From Amphiplicatus metriothermophilus (GTDB lineage: Bacteria; Pseudomonadota; Alphaproteobacteria; Caulobacterales; Parvularculaceae), in assembly GCF_900199215.1 (NCBI RefSeq), contig NZ_FZQA01000007.1, positions 94,160-158,159 of the forward strand: 64,000 nt of DNA, given 5' to 3'. This document shows, piece after piece, positions 8,423 through 17,241 of the stretch. Made by a program: the position numbers and the translations under genes. Under the pieces are notes generated by a model that made no database searches, was not told where the DNA came from, and saw only the letters and a program-made list of their open reading frames with translations. The number at the start of each line of letters is the position of its first letter. The stretch's first letter is position 1.

Positions 8423-9394
8423 ATGAGCGTATCTCTTCCATCCGCCCGCAGCGCGTTCGAGGGTTTTGGCGACTACTACGAGGCGGAGATCGCCCCGTAC
8501 CTGCGCGCCCGCGAGAGCGCGCGCCGCAGGGCGGTTCTTGAATTCGCGATTCTGATCGGCGCGGCCGGCGCGGTCGCCGCGCTTATGTTCTTCTATGGGC
8601 CGGGCGGCGATGTGAAATTCCAGATTGCGCTCATCATTTTTATGTTGGGCGCCGCGGCGGCGAGCTGGCGGCTGAATCGCGCGCGCGACGACATCGCGCA
8701 CGGGCTTCTCGAGCGGATATGCGCAAGGTTCGGCTTCGAATATCGCCTGAAAACGAACCGGCCGGACTATTACGGCATGTTCCGCTCTCTCGGTCTTCTG
8801 CCCAATCATAACCGGGAGCGTTGGGAAGACGAGGTTCGCGGCGAGCACGCCGGAACGGACTTCGTCTTCTGCGAGGCGCATTTGCGTTACAAGTCCTCCG
8901 GGAAAAACAGCAGCACACGGACGGTATTTCGTGGACAAATCTTCGTCATCGGCTATCCGAAACGTTTTCTCGGAACCACTGTCGTAAAACGCGACAAGGG
9001 GGTATTCAACGCCTTCACTAAGCCGGGGGCGGGATTCTCGCGCGTAGGGCTTGTCTCAAGCGAATTCGAAAAGGCGTTCGAGGCGTGGTCGACTGATCAG
9101 GTTGAGGCGCGCGAACTTCTCGATCCCGTCGTGCTGGAGCGGTTTCAGGCGCTTGAGCGCTTGTTCGAGGGCAAGCGTCTGCGCGCGGCGTTCACGGAAG
9201 GCAAGCTTCTCATCGCTCTGGAATCCGGCGACCGGATCAATATCGGATCCATGTTCAAGCCTTTGGCGGATTCTGCGCGAGTCGAAAAACTCCTCAAGGA
9301 ATTCGACTTGATCTTCGATCTGATCGACGTTCTTCTTGCGCGCATCGATGCGCCGCTTGACGACGCCTTTTCTCTATCTCATGTGAAACCCTGA
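8423..9394 (+). CDS. DUF3137 family membrane protein
   Basis: Protein of 323 residues matching the DUF3137 family, whose function is unknown. Features visible: the opening GFGDYYEAEIAPYLRARESARRR, two adjacent transmembrane helices near residues 35-55 and 67-85, then a soluble domain with the mid-region GTDFVFCEAHLRYKSSGK and a C-terminal segment GDRINIGSMFKPL. The start is preceded by GAGGGGAG. It overlaps no neighbour and ends three bases before the convergent hybrid histidine kinase. Confidence 0.8.
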   Translation: MSVSLPSARSAFEGFGDYYEAEIAPYLRARESARRRAVLEFAILIGAAGAVAALMFFYGPGGDVKFQIALIIFMLGAAAASWRLNRARDDIAHGLLERICARFGFEYRLKTNRPDYYGMFRSLGLLPNHNRERWEDEVRGEHAGTDFVFCEAHLRYKSSGKNSSTRTVFRGQIFVIGYPKRFLGTTVVKRDKGVFNAFTKPGAGFSRVGLVSSEFEKAFEAWSTDQVEARELLDPVVLERFQALERLFEGKRLRAAFTEGKLLIALESGDRINIGSMFKPLADSARVEKLLKEFDLIFDLIDVLLARIDAPLDDAFSLSHVKP

Positions 9395-9397
9395 CCG

Positions 9398-12300
9398 TCA
9401 GGAGGCGGCCTTTCTTTGCGCAGGCCCCGTCTTGGCCGGCGCCCAACGCCGCAACGCTTCAAGCAGCGCCTCCCTGCGGATCGGCTTCGAGAGGTAGTCG
9501 TCCATGCCCGCGTCGAGGCAGCGCTGACGGTCTTCCTTGAGCGCGTGAGCGGTCACTCCAATGATCGGCGTGCGCCAGCTCTCGCCGGATTCCAGTTCGC
9601 GAATCTCACGGGTCGCGGCGAGCCCGTCCACGTCCGGCATGGAGATGTCCATCAGGATGATGTCGGGACGCTGGGCGCGATAGGCATCCACCGCCTCTCG
9701 GCCGTTCGCGGCGATGCGCACGCGGACGCCCAGGCTGTCCAACATGGAACGCACGACCATCTGATTGACGACATTGTCCTCGGCAATCAGAATATTCACA
9801 GCGTGCAGAGTGGAATCTGGATTGTCCGTAGTTTTTCCAACGGCGCGCTGGTTTTTCAGGTGGGCGACGAATGCGCGTTCTGCGGATCTCACAATCGCTT
9901 CGAGCAGCACGGCGGCGCGCGCCGGTTTTGCGATGCAGGCGTCGAAAACGGGGCGGTCAGTCTCGTCCTTCATCGCCTCAGGCTTGCCGGGCGGCGTCAG
10001 CGCTATGAGACAGACGTTCGCGAGCGCGGGATCGCCGCGCAGCGCGCGCGCAAACGACTCGGCCGTCATGTCGGCAAGTTCGTCCTCGACGATCGCCGCC
10101 CGATAAGGCGCGCCTTCGGCCTCGGCTGCGCACAGCGCTTCGACGCCGGCCGCGCCAGTTTTGGCTCGGTCCGCCGCGAGCCCCCACGCGGCGAGCTGTT
10201 CGAGCAGAATGTCCGCGCCTGGCTGTTCGTCGCTCACGACCATGACGCGCATGCCTTTTATTTGATCCAAAGCCGCAGTCGACAGGTCCCCTCCGCTTTG
10301 CGCCGGCGGGAGTTTAAGACGCACACGGAATGTTGATCCTTCGTTCAGGCGGCTTTCGACCGAAATCGAGCCGCCCATCGCATCGAGAAGGCGTTTGGTG
10401 ATGGCCAGTCCTAATCCTGCGCCGTCGTGCCGTCGAGCGGCGGAACTGTCCACTTGTTCGAATTCGTCGAAGATGGCGGCGAGCTTATCTTGCGGTATGC
10501 CGCAACCGGTGTCTACGACCGCGATTTCTATATCGGCGACGTCCTTTCGCGCGATGCCGCGCACGTCGAGCCGGACATGGCCCTGCTCCGTGAACTTCAC
10601 GGCGTTGCCGAGCAGATTGGTGACCACCTGCCTGATCCGCCCGGGGTCGCCAAGGAACCTGCACGGAAGGTCAGGCGCGTAGCGAACGAAGGTCTTGAGG
10701 CCTTTCGCTTCCGCGCGCAGACTGAGGAGAGAGGCGACGTCCTCAACCGTTTCGCGAAGGTCGAACGGTTCCTTGACGATCCTCAGCTTGCCCGCTTCAA
10801 GTCGGGAGAAGTCCAGGATGTCGTTGATGATCTTCAGCAGGTTGTCGCCCGAACTGACGATCACCTGCGCAATTTCCCGCTGACGCGGCGACAGCTCGCT
10901 CTCCATCAGCAGTGAGGCCATGCCGACGACGCCGTTCATCGGCGTCCTGATTTCATGGCTCATATTGGCCAGAAATTCGGATTTCGCCCGGTTAGCCGCT
11001 TCGGCCGCATCCTTGGCGGCCAGCAGCTCTTCCGACAAGGTTTCAAGCTCCTGCTGGCGCTGCGTCAGCTCCGTAATGTCGGAGAAGGTGATGACGACGC
11101 CGCCGTCGGCGCGCGGACGGGCGTTCTCGCGGATTACGCGTCCGTCGCGTTGACGGCGGATGAACTCCGCCACCTCGCCGGTTTTTATGGCAGTGCGGAT
11201 TTGCGCGACATACTCTTCCGCCGTAGCGACTTCATATACGCCCTGCTGCGCGGCGAGCCGAATGGCGGGAAGTATGCTCTTGCCCGTCTCCCAGAAGCTT
11301 TCCGGCAGCCTGGACAGGCGCCACGCCTTCGAGTTTCTCGCAACGATGCGCAGATCCTTGTCGAGAACGAGAAGGCCTTCGGCCATCGTTTCGAAGACCT
11401 CATCAAGAAGCGCCGTTCGCTCCCTGAGCGCAATGGTGCGTTGCGCGACGATCTCCTCGAGCCTCGCGTTAGCTTCCTGAAGCTTCATTTGAGCCTGTTC
11501 GGCGGCCTTGCGCGCGGCGATTTCGGCCGTCACGTTGCGACCGACGCCGCGATAGCCCTTGAAGACGCCTTTGTCGTCGAAGACCGGCTTGCCGCTCCGG
11601 CTGATCCAGACGGGCTCGCCGGTCCTGTTTTTGATCGCGCTGACGATGTCGCGGAACGGCGCCAGATTCGCGAGGGCTTCCTCCTGTTTGCGCCAGTTTT
11701 CGCCGTCTTCTTCCGTCATGGTGTAGCCGAGATATGCATCACCGATGTCAGGTTCCGCGCCCGTTTCCTCGCGCGCTTTGTTCGTAATGTATGTATACCG
11801 AAGGGTTTCATCAGTTTCCCAGAACCAGTCCGAGGCGCTTTCTGCGAAGTCCCGGAATCGCCGTTCGCTTTCTTCGAGCGCGCGCCGGCTTTCGACGGTT
11901 TCCGTAATGTCCGACGTCCAGCCTCTCACGCCGAGATACGCGCCGTCCGATCCATAATGGTGGCGTAGGGTCGTCGAGACGACGCGCGGGCGTCCTTCCT
12001 TGTCCCGCACGCGATAGGAGAAATTTCGCAGGTTCGCGCGTTCGCCCATGGCGGCGCGCAGCGTGTCAAGCTCTTCGCGCGGGCCCATGAAAAAATCGAG
12101 ATCGAAGACTTCGCCGATCGGCTTACCTAAGCAGGCGGCGGCGGACTTGCCGAGCAGGACGTCGATGCGCGGCGAAATATAGGTGATCCGATGCTCCGCA
12201 TCCGTCTCCCACGCCCAGTCCGAGGCCATCTCCATGAAGGCGCGCAGCGTGTCGTCCATCCTCTGGCGATCTGTTTCTCCCTGCAGACGGCGTATGGTCA

Positions 12301-12904
12301 GCTCACGAATGAACTCCGCGAATCGACTAGAAAATGCGATCACCGTGAACGAAACGAGCAGCATGAGCGCGCCGAATGCGGCGGCGGCGGGATCGGGTTC
12401 GAAGATCAGACGGATGTTGATCGGCGCGGCGGCGAGCAACGCCACGGCGCGCGTAACCTTCGGGAGCGCGCCGACGGCGAAGGCGCCGGCCAGGCCGAGC
12501 ACGCCTACCCATGACGACATCAGAAACCGGCCCGTCATGTCGGCTTGCGCGTAAACGAACATGGCGCAAACCGTCGCGTACGCCGTGAGAACGAGACCAA
12601 AAAAATGAATTCGCCGAATGAGCCTTTCGATGGTCTTGCTGGGAAGGGCGGGAATATCCAGCCTGCGCCAATAATTCAGGCGCAGGATCGGGAACAGGAT
12701 TAGGGGCGCGAAGGGGAGGGCCGCCAGCACGCTGATTTCATGCGCGACATAAGCCGCTATCGCCGCCGTGCCGGCGAATATCGCAATATAAAGCCGCGGC
12801 GCTTGGTGAGCGATTTCATTCAGCTGCTGCCGCGCGATATGCACGGCGGCGCCGCCGGCCCCAGCCTCAAAGGGCGCGTCCTCTCCCTGCATTTGTCCGC
12901 CCAT
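9398..12904 (-). CDS. Hybrid sensor histidine kinase with three PAS and two receiver domains
   Basis: Membrane sensor kinase of 1168 residues. In order: several transmembrane helices (about 35-195), three PAS-like domains (about 215-345, 350-475, 500-620; each followed by an ITE/VTAE-type exit motif), a HisKA domain with phospho-acceptor His650 in NMSHEIRTPMNG, an HATPase domain (N-box NLLGNAVKFT, G1 DTGCGIP, G2 DGAGLGLAITKR), and two receiver domains. The last receiver is complete (Asp1086 in LMDISMPDVDG, Lys in SKPIR). The first receiver looks degenerate: Glu940 occupies the phospho-acceptor position. No response regulator is adjacent. The input signal is unknown. The divergent tadE/tadG genes share its upstream region. 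Confidence 0.93.
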   Translation of the reverse strand: MGGQMQGEDAPFEAGAGGAAVHIARQQLNEIAHQAPRLYIAIFAGTAAIAAYVAHEISVLAALPFAPLILFPILRLNYWRRLDIPALPSKTIERLIRRIHFFGLVLTAYATVCAMFVYAQADMTGRFLMSSWVGVLGLAGAFAVGALPKVTRAVALLAAAPINIRLIFEPDPAAAAFGALMLLVSFTVIAFSSRFAEFIRELTIRRLQGETDRQRMDDTLRAFMEMASDWAWETDAEHRITYISPRIDVLLGKSAAACLGKPIGEVFDLDFFMGPREELDTLRAAMGERANLRNFSYRVRDKEGRPRVVSTTLRHHYGSDGAYLGVRGWTSDITETVESRRALEESERRFRDFAESASDWFWETDETLRYTYITNKAREETGAEPDIGDAYLGYTMTEEDGENWRKQEEALANLAPFRDIVSAIKNRTGEPVWISRSGKPVFDDKGVFKGYRGVGRNVTAEIAARKAAEQAQMKLQEANARLEEIVAQRTIALRERTALLDEVFETMAEGLLVLDKDLRIVARNSKAWRLSRLPESFWETGKSILPAIRLAAQQGVYEVATAEEYVAQIRTAIKTGEVAEFIRRQRDGRVIRENARPRADGGVVITFSDITELTQRQQELETLSEELLAAKDAAEAANRAKSEFLANMSHEIRTPMNGVVGMASLLMESELSPRQREIAQVIVSSGDNLLKIINDILDFSRLEAGKLRIVKEPFDLRETVEDVASLLSLRAEAKGLKTFVRYAPDLPCRFLGDPGRIRQVVTNLLGNAVKFTEQGHVRLDVRGIARKDVADIEIAVVDTGCGIPQDKLAAIFDEFEQVDSSAARRHDGAGLGLAITKRLLDAMGGSISVESRLNEGSTFRVRLKLPPAQSGGDLSTAALDQIKGMRVMVVSDEQPGADILLEQLAAWGLAADRAKTGAAGVEALCAAEAEGAPYRAAIVEDELADMTAESFARALRGDPALANVCLIALTPPGKPEAMKDETDRPVFDACIAKPARAAVLLEAIVRSAERAFVAHLKNQRAVGKTTDNPDSTLHAVNILIAEDNVVNQMVVRSMLDSLGVRVRIAANGREAVDAYRAQRPDIILMDISMPDVDGLAATREIRELESGESWRTPIIGVTAHALKEDRQRCLDAGMDDYLSKPIRREALLEALRRWAPAKTGPAQRKAAS

Positions 12905-13006
12905 CCGTTTCTTTGGAAATATAGTTGCCGGGACAGCGTTAATTTCAGGTTCATGTGAGCGTTATCCTCAGCAGGAGGCTGGCGAGGCGGCATGCGGACT
13001 GGCGAT

Positions 13007-13112
13007 GGTTAATTTTATCTTTCTGTAAGCAGCGTAATTTTGATTAGTTTCTGCACAAAATATATAAGCGCGCTCTCCTAGATTTGCACGTATAGGTTGT
13101 GTAAACAAGGGA
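13007..13112. promoter_or_regulatory. AT-rich intergenic region upstream of tadE
   Basis: The 217-nt gap between the divergent hybrid kinase and tadE contains a stretch much richer in A and T than the surrounding DNA (for example GGTTAATTTTATC, AAAATATATAAG). It must carry promoters for one or both genes. I cannot assign a single -35/-10 pair with certainty. The AAGGGAG at its end is the tadE ribosome-binding site. Confidence 0.35.
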
Positions 13113-13121
13113 GTGCGCGCA

Positions 13122-13559
13122 ATGATAGGCGTCAGTTCGGCATTGAGGCGTCTGCGCAGGGACCGTCGCGGCGTTTCGGCGGTCGAATTCGCGATTCTCA
13201 GCCCGCTTTTCTTCGCGCTGGTCTTCGCCATCGTCAATTTCGGCTTTTACTTCGCCGCGGCCAACAGCGTTCAGCAGTTGTGCGGCGACATTGCGCGGGC
13301 TTCTGTCGCCGGCCTGGACGAGGAAGAGCGCGTGTCGATCGCGCGGTCCTATCTGGAAGCAAACTATCGCAACTACGTCCTGCTGAAGCGCGAGTATCTG
13401 TCGCTGGAAGTCGCCGACAGCGAGGCGCAGCCGGATCAATTCGACGTGCGCGTCGAATATGACGGGGCAGCGCTGCCGACAGCGGCGTGGTCGCGGCTGC
13501 TCAGGCGCGAGCCGCCGGTCATTCTCGGCGTCGCCACAGTCAAGCACGGGGGATTCTGA
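13122..13559 (+). CDS. TadE-like pilus assembly/pseudopilin protein
   Basis: Protein of 145 residues with the TadE layout: short basic N-terminus, then RRGVSAVEFAILSPLFFALVFAIVNFG, a hydrophobic segment preceded by the Glu typical of type IV pilin-like proteins (residues about 18-45), and a periplasmic remainder. An in-frame GTG at 13113 has no room for a ribosome-binding site, whereas GGAG lies 9 nt before the ATG at 13122, so that start is chosen. It overlaps the next gene by one base (TGATG), indicating translational coupling to TadG. The rest of a tad locus (cpaF, tadBC, flp) is absent from the window. Confidence 0.8.
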   Translation: MIGVSSALRRLRRDRRGVSAVEFAILSPLFFALVFAIVNFGFYFAAANSVQQLCGDIARASVAGLDEEERVSIARSYLEANYRNYVLLKREYLSLEVADSEAQPDQFDVRVEYDGAALPTAAWSRLLRREPPVILGVATVKHGGF

Positions 13560-15289
13560 TGACCGCACGCGAACGCACGCAGCTTCTCGCGCGCCTTCTG
13601 TATTGCCGGCGCGGCAATTTCGCCATTCTGACGGCCACGCTCTTGCCGCTTTTTCTGTTGGCGATCGCCATGGTCGTCGATTTCGCCATGCTTTCCCTCG
13701 AACGCCGGCGCGCGCAATCGGCGGCGGATCTGGCTGCGATCATCGCGGCGCAGAATCTCCACATGGCTGAAACAGCGGCTCGCTCCATTCTGGCGCTGAA
13801 CGATCATGAGGGCGTCACCGAGTTCGAGCTGGGGCGCATGGAAAACGATGAGGCGGAAGAGGCGAGGAAGGTGAAATCGGTCTTCGACGTCGCGACGGGA
13901 CGATATGAAAGAGACGCGACGCTCACGCCAGATCAACGCTTTGTCGCAGGCGCGCGCCCCTTTAACGCCGCGCGCGTCACGCTTTCGAAGCGGGTTCGCC
14001 CGCTCTTCAAACCCATTTTCGCCGCCCCGCCGACGATCAGGGTCTCCGCGATCGCGAGCGCGGAAGCGGCCGCGGCCTTTTCCGTCGGCTCCCGGCTCGC
14101 CGCGTTGCGCGAAGGCGTGGCGAACGCCCTGCTTTCTGAATTGACGGGAACGAGCGTTTCCCTGTCTGTGCTCGACTATAACGCGCTGCTCGACGCCGAT
14201 GTGGACGTTTTCACGTTCCTGGACGAGTTGGCTATCCGGCGGCGCATCGCATCCGGCCGCTATGATGACGCTCTGGATTCCGAGCCGACATTGGGCGACG
14301 TCGTTTACGCGCTCGCCCGCGCGTCGTCAAAAGGCGGATCGGGAGCGGCGTCCTCGGCGCTTGATCGCCTGTATGTCGGCGTCTTCTCGAACGCCGATCG
14401 AATCGATCTTGCGCGGGTGATCGACCTCGGTCCCTTTGCAAAAATAGCGCTCGGCGAAGCAGGCGCTCAGGGAATGCCGACAAGGGCGCGCGTGATGGAT
14501 CTTCTTCTCGCCAGCGCCGTCGTCGCAAACGGCGAGCGTCTTATCGATCTTGATTTGTCGGCCTCCGCGCCGGGGCTCGCTTCGCTCCAGGCGACGCTTG
14601 TTTTGGGCGAGCCGCTTCAGCATTCTCCCTGGCTCCGGATCGGCGTCGACGAGGAGGTTGTCTCGAACGTGCAGGTCCGCCTGCGGCTTGTCGGCACGCT
14701 GTTCGGCGAGGGCGCGCTTCAATCGGTTTCCGTAAGAGCGCCGCTTTATCTTGAGCTCGCGCGCGGCGAAGCGAGCCTTGCCGAGATTCGCTGCCGCGGC
14801 GGCGATCCGCAGGATGCGGAGGTGGATATTCTGGCGCGCCCCGGAGTCGTCGACTTCTGGCTGGGGGAAGTCGAAATGTCGCGCCGCTTCATCAACGATG
14901 ATGATGTCGCTAGAGCGCGGCTGGTGAACGCGCCCTTGTTGCGGATATACGGCCGGGCGCATGCCGCCGTGGAAGAAACGACGGCGACGCGGCTCGTCTT
15001 CAGGGCGGAGGACATCGAGACCGGCGCGTTCAGGTCGACTTCGACCGACGATATTCTGGAGAGCCTGATGCAGAACCTGATCGAAGACAGCGATCTTGAG
15101 GTCAACGCTCTCGGGCTAAGCCTCAGCTCGGCGCTAGCGACGCAGGCCCTGCGCACGACCTTGCAAAGAGCGGCGAGCCTGCTCGATCAGCCGCTCGCGG
15201 CGTTGCTCGAGACGCTGGGCGTTTCGATCGGAGAGATGGATGTGCGCGTCAACGGCGTGCGCTGCGACCGGTCGGTGCTGGTCCAGTAG
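13559..15289 (+). CDS. TadG-like protein (pilus-associated, large periplasmic domain)
   Basis: Protein of 576 residues with a TadG N-terminus: CRRGNFAILTATLLPLFLLAI forms the single transmembrane helix (about residues 16-40) and is followed by DFAMLSLERRRAQSAADLAAI, the conserved TadG continuation. The long remaining domain is probably extracytoplasmic; I do not recognise a vWA motif in it, unlike many TadG proteins. The start ATG is embedded in the TGATG overlap with tadE. With tadE it forms a two-gene unit behind an AT-rich promoter region. A role in surface pili or adhesion is a family-based inference. Confidence 0.75.
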   Translation: MTARERTQLLARLLYCRRGNFAILTATLLPLFLLAIAMVVDFAMLSLERRRAQSAADLAAIIAAQNLHMAETAARSILALNDHEGVTEFELGRMENDEAEEARKVKSVFDVATGRYERDATLTPDQRFVAGARPFNAARVTLSKRVRPLFKPIFAAPPTIRVSAIASAEAAAAFSVGSRLAALREGVANALLSELTGTSVSLSVLDYNALLDADVDVFTFLDELAIRRRIASGRYDDALDSEPTLGDVVYALARASSKGGSGAASSALDRLYVGVFSNADRIDLARVIDLGPFAKIALGEAGAQGMPTRARVMDLLLASAVVANGERLIDLDLSASAPGLASLQATLVLGEPLQHSPWLRIGVDEEVVSNVQVRLRLVGTLFGEGALQSVSVRAPLYLELARGEASLAEIRCRGGDPQDAEVDILARPGVVDFWLGEVEMSRRFINDDDVARARLVNAPLLRIYGRAHAAVEETTATRLVFRAEDIETGAFRSTSTDDILESLMQNLIEDSDLEVNALGLSLSSALATQALRTTLQRAASLLDQPLAALLETLGVSIGEMDVRVNGVRCDRSVLVQ

Positions 15290-15388
15290 GGCGCGCGAGG
15301 TCTTTTATGGCGTCTGTTTTCCTGCCGGCGCAAAGCGGGTAAGAACGCGGGCGATTGAGTATCGTCCGCGGATCAGGGAAACCCGGCG

Positions 15389-16372
15389 ATGGCCGGAAAA
15401 GAGCACCGTTTTTGCATCGCGCCGATGATGGACGGCACGGATCGTCACTGCCGGTATTTCCACCGGCTGCTGACGCGCCGCGCGCGGCTCTATACGGAAA
15501 TGATCGTCGCCGAGGCCGCCATTCATGGCGACCGAGAGAGGCTGCTCGACTTCGATCCGGTCGAGCATCCCGTCGCGCTGCAACTCGGCGGCTCGGACCC
15601 GGCGCTGCTGGCCGAAGCGGCGCGTATCGGGGCCGATTACGGCTATGACGAGATCAATCTCAATGTCGGCTGCCCGTCGGACCGCGTGCAATCCGGCGCG
15701 TTCGGCGCGTGCCTGATGAAGACGCCTGGCCTCGTCGCCGACTGCGTCGCGGCCATGCAGGCCGCCGTCGATATTCCTGTCACCGTAAAATGCCGTCTCG
15801 GCGTCGACGATCAGGATCCGGAAGAAAGCCTGTTCAGCTTCGTCGATGCTGTGGCCGGCGCCGGCTGCCGCGTGTTCATCGTGCACGCCCGCAAGGCGTG
15901 GCTGCAGGGGCTTTCGCCGAAGGAGAATCGGGAAATACCGCCGCTTGATTATGAGCTGGTGCGCCGGCTGAAGCGCGCGCGGCCCGATCTTGCGATCGTG
16001 CTTAACGGGGGGATCGACTCGCTTGAACAGGCGGAACGCTTGCTTCCTGATTTCGACGGCGTGATGCTGGGGCGCGCCGCCTATGGGGACCCCTATATTC
16101 TTGCGGAGGCGGACAGGCGGATCTTCGGCGTAGAGAGAAACCCGCCGTCCCGCGAAGACGTCGTACAGGAGATGATCGGTTACATGCGCCGCATGGCGCA
16201 GGCCGGCGTGAAGCCGCATCATATCGCGCGCCATATGTTGGGGCTTTTTCACGGCCGTCCGCGGGCGCGCCTTTGGCGGCGCATGCTTTCGGCGGAAGGC
16301 GCGCACGCCGGGCCCGACCTTCTCGAGCGCGCGCTCGACGCCATGCGCCGGCAGGCCCGGCACGCGGCCTGA
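15389..16372 (+). CDS. dusA: tRNA-dihydrouridine synthase A
   Basis: FMN-dependent enzyme of 327 residues that reduces specific uridines to dihydrouridine in the tRNA D-loop. The TIM-barrel start is FCIAPMMDGTDRHCRYFHRLL; the catalytic cysteine lies in NLNVGCPSDRVQSGAFGACLM near residue 93; FMN phosphate contacts follow in VLNGGIDSLEQA and GVMLGRAAYGDPYIL. These are the hallmarks of DusA (COG0042) and the length is normal. It is followed 7 nt later by a TauE/SafE permease gene, probably only by chance of position. Confidence 0.93.
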   Translation: MAGKEHRFCIAPMMDGTDRHCRYFHRLLTRRARLYTEMIVAEAAIHGDRERLLDFDPVEHPVALQLGGSDPALLAEAARIGADYGYDEINLNVGCPSDRVQSGAFGACLMKTPGLVADCVAAMQAAVDIPVTVKCRLGVDDQDPEESLFSFVDAVAGAGCRVFIVHARKAWLQGLSPKENREIPPLDYELVRRLKRARPDLAIVLNGGIDSLEQAERLLPDFDGVMLGRAAYGDPYILAEADRRIFGVERNPPSREDVVQEMIGYMRRMAQAGVKPHHIARHMLGLFHGRPRARLWRRMLSAEGAHAGPDLLERALDAMRRQARHAA

Positions 16373-16379
16373 TAATGAG

Positions 16380-17210
16380 ATGGCGTCTTTTCTCGCCGCG
16401 CACGGATTTCTTTTACTGACGGTTCTGGCGGCCGGACTAGCAGCCGGCTTCGCCGGCGGTTTGTTCGGCATCGGCGGCGGAATAGTCACCGTGCCGGCGC
16501 TTTACGCCGTCTTTCGCGCTTACGATGTCGCGCCCGAGCCGAGTCTGAAGACGGCGATCGGCACATCGCTGGCGGTCATCATCATCACTTCGCTGCGGGC
16601 GTTGCGCGCGCATCATCTGGCGGGCTATGTCGATATCGGCGTGCTGCGCGCCTGGGCGCCGTGGATCGCGGCCGGCGCCGTGGCGGGCGGACTGACCGCG
16701 CGATGGATTCCGGTCGAAGCGTTGACCGTCGTCTTCACGGTCGGGGCGCTGTTTATCGCCTGGCGGCGGCTGACGGGCAGCGCGCCGCCCCCCCCGGACA
16801 GAACGCGGGATCTCTCCTCGAAGGCGGTTCATATACCGATGGGATTCGGCACGGGGCTGTTCTCCAGTCTGATGGGGCTCGGCGGCGGCGCGGTCGGCGT
16901 GATGGTGATGGCCTGGTCGGGCCGTTCGATGCGCCAGGCCGTCGCGACCGCGTCCGGCTTCGGCGTGGCCGTGGCCGCGCCGGGGACCGCCGGTTTCATC
17001 GTCTCAGGCCTGGGCGCGGAAGGTTTGCCGCCGCTGTCGCTCGGTCATGTGAATCTGCTCGCTTTCGCGGCTATGGCCGCCATGACGGCGATCTCGGCTC
17101 CCCTGGGGGCGCGGGCGGCCCATCGGATCGACGGCGACCTGTTGTCCAGGCTGTTCGGGGTGTATGTCGGGCTGGCTGCATTGGGACTTCTCTGGGAGGC
17201 TTTGCGCTAA
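16380..17210 (+). CDS. TauE/SafE family permease (anion exporter)
   Basis: Membrane protein of 276 residues with about eight hydrophobic segments. The family repeat motifs are clear: AGFAGGLFGIGGGIVTVPAL near residue 22 and, in the second half, FSSLMGLGGGAVGVMVMAW near residue 160. Members are proposed to export sulfite, sulfoacetate or related organic anions. It is one of three TauE-like permeases in this window. There is no adjacent sulfur gene here, so the substrate is unassigned. Confidence 0.88.
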   Translation: MASFLAAHGFLLLTVLAAGLAAGFAGGLFGIGGGIVTVPALYAVFRAYDVAPEPSLKTAIGTSLAVIIITSLRALRAHHLAGYVDIGVLRAWAPWIAAGAVAGGLTARWIPVEALTVVFTVGALFIAWRRLTGSAPPPPDRTRDLSSKAVHIPMGFGTGLFSSLMGLGGGAVGVMVMAWSGRSMRQAVATASGFGVAVAAPGTAGFIVSGLGAEGLPPLSLGHVNLLAFAAMAAMTAISAPLGARAAHRIDGDLLSRLFGVYVGLAALGLLWEALR

Positions 17211-17241
17211 TGAAACAGCGCAAACGAGACGGGTGCGTGCG

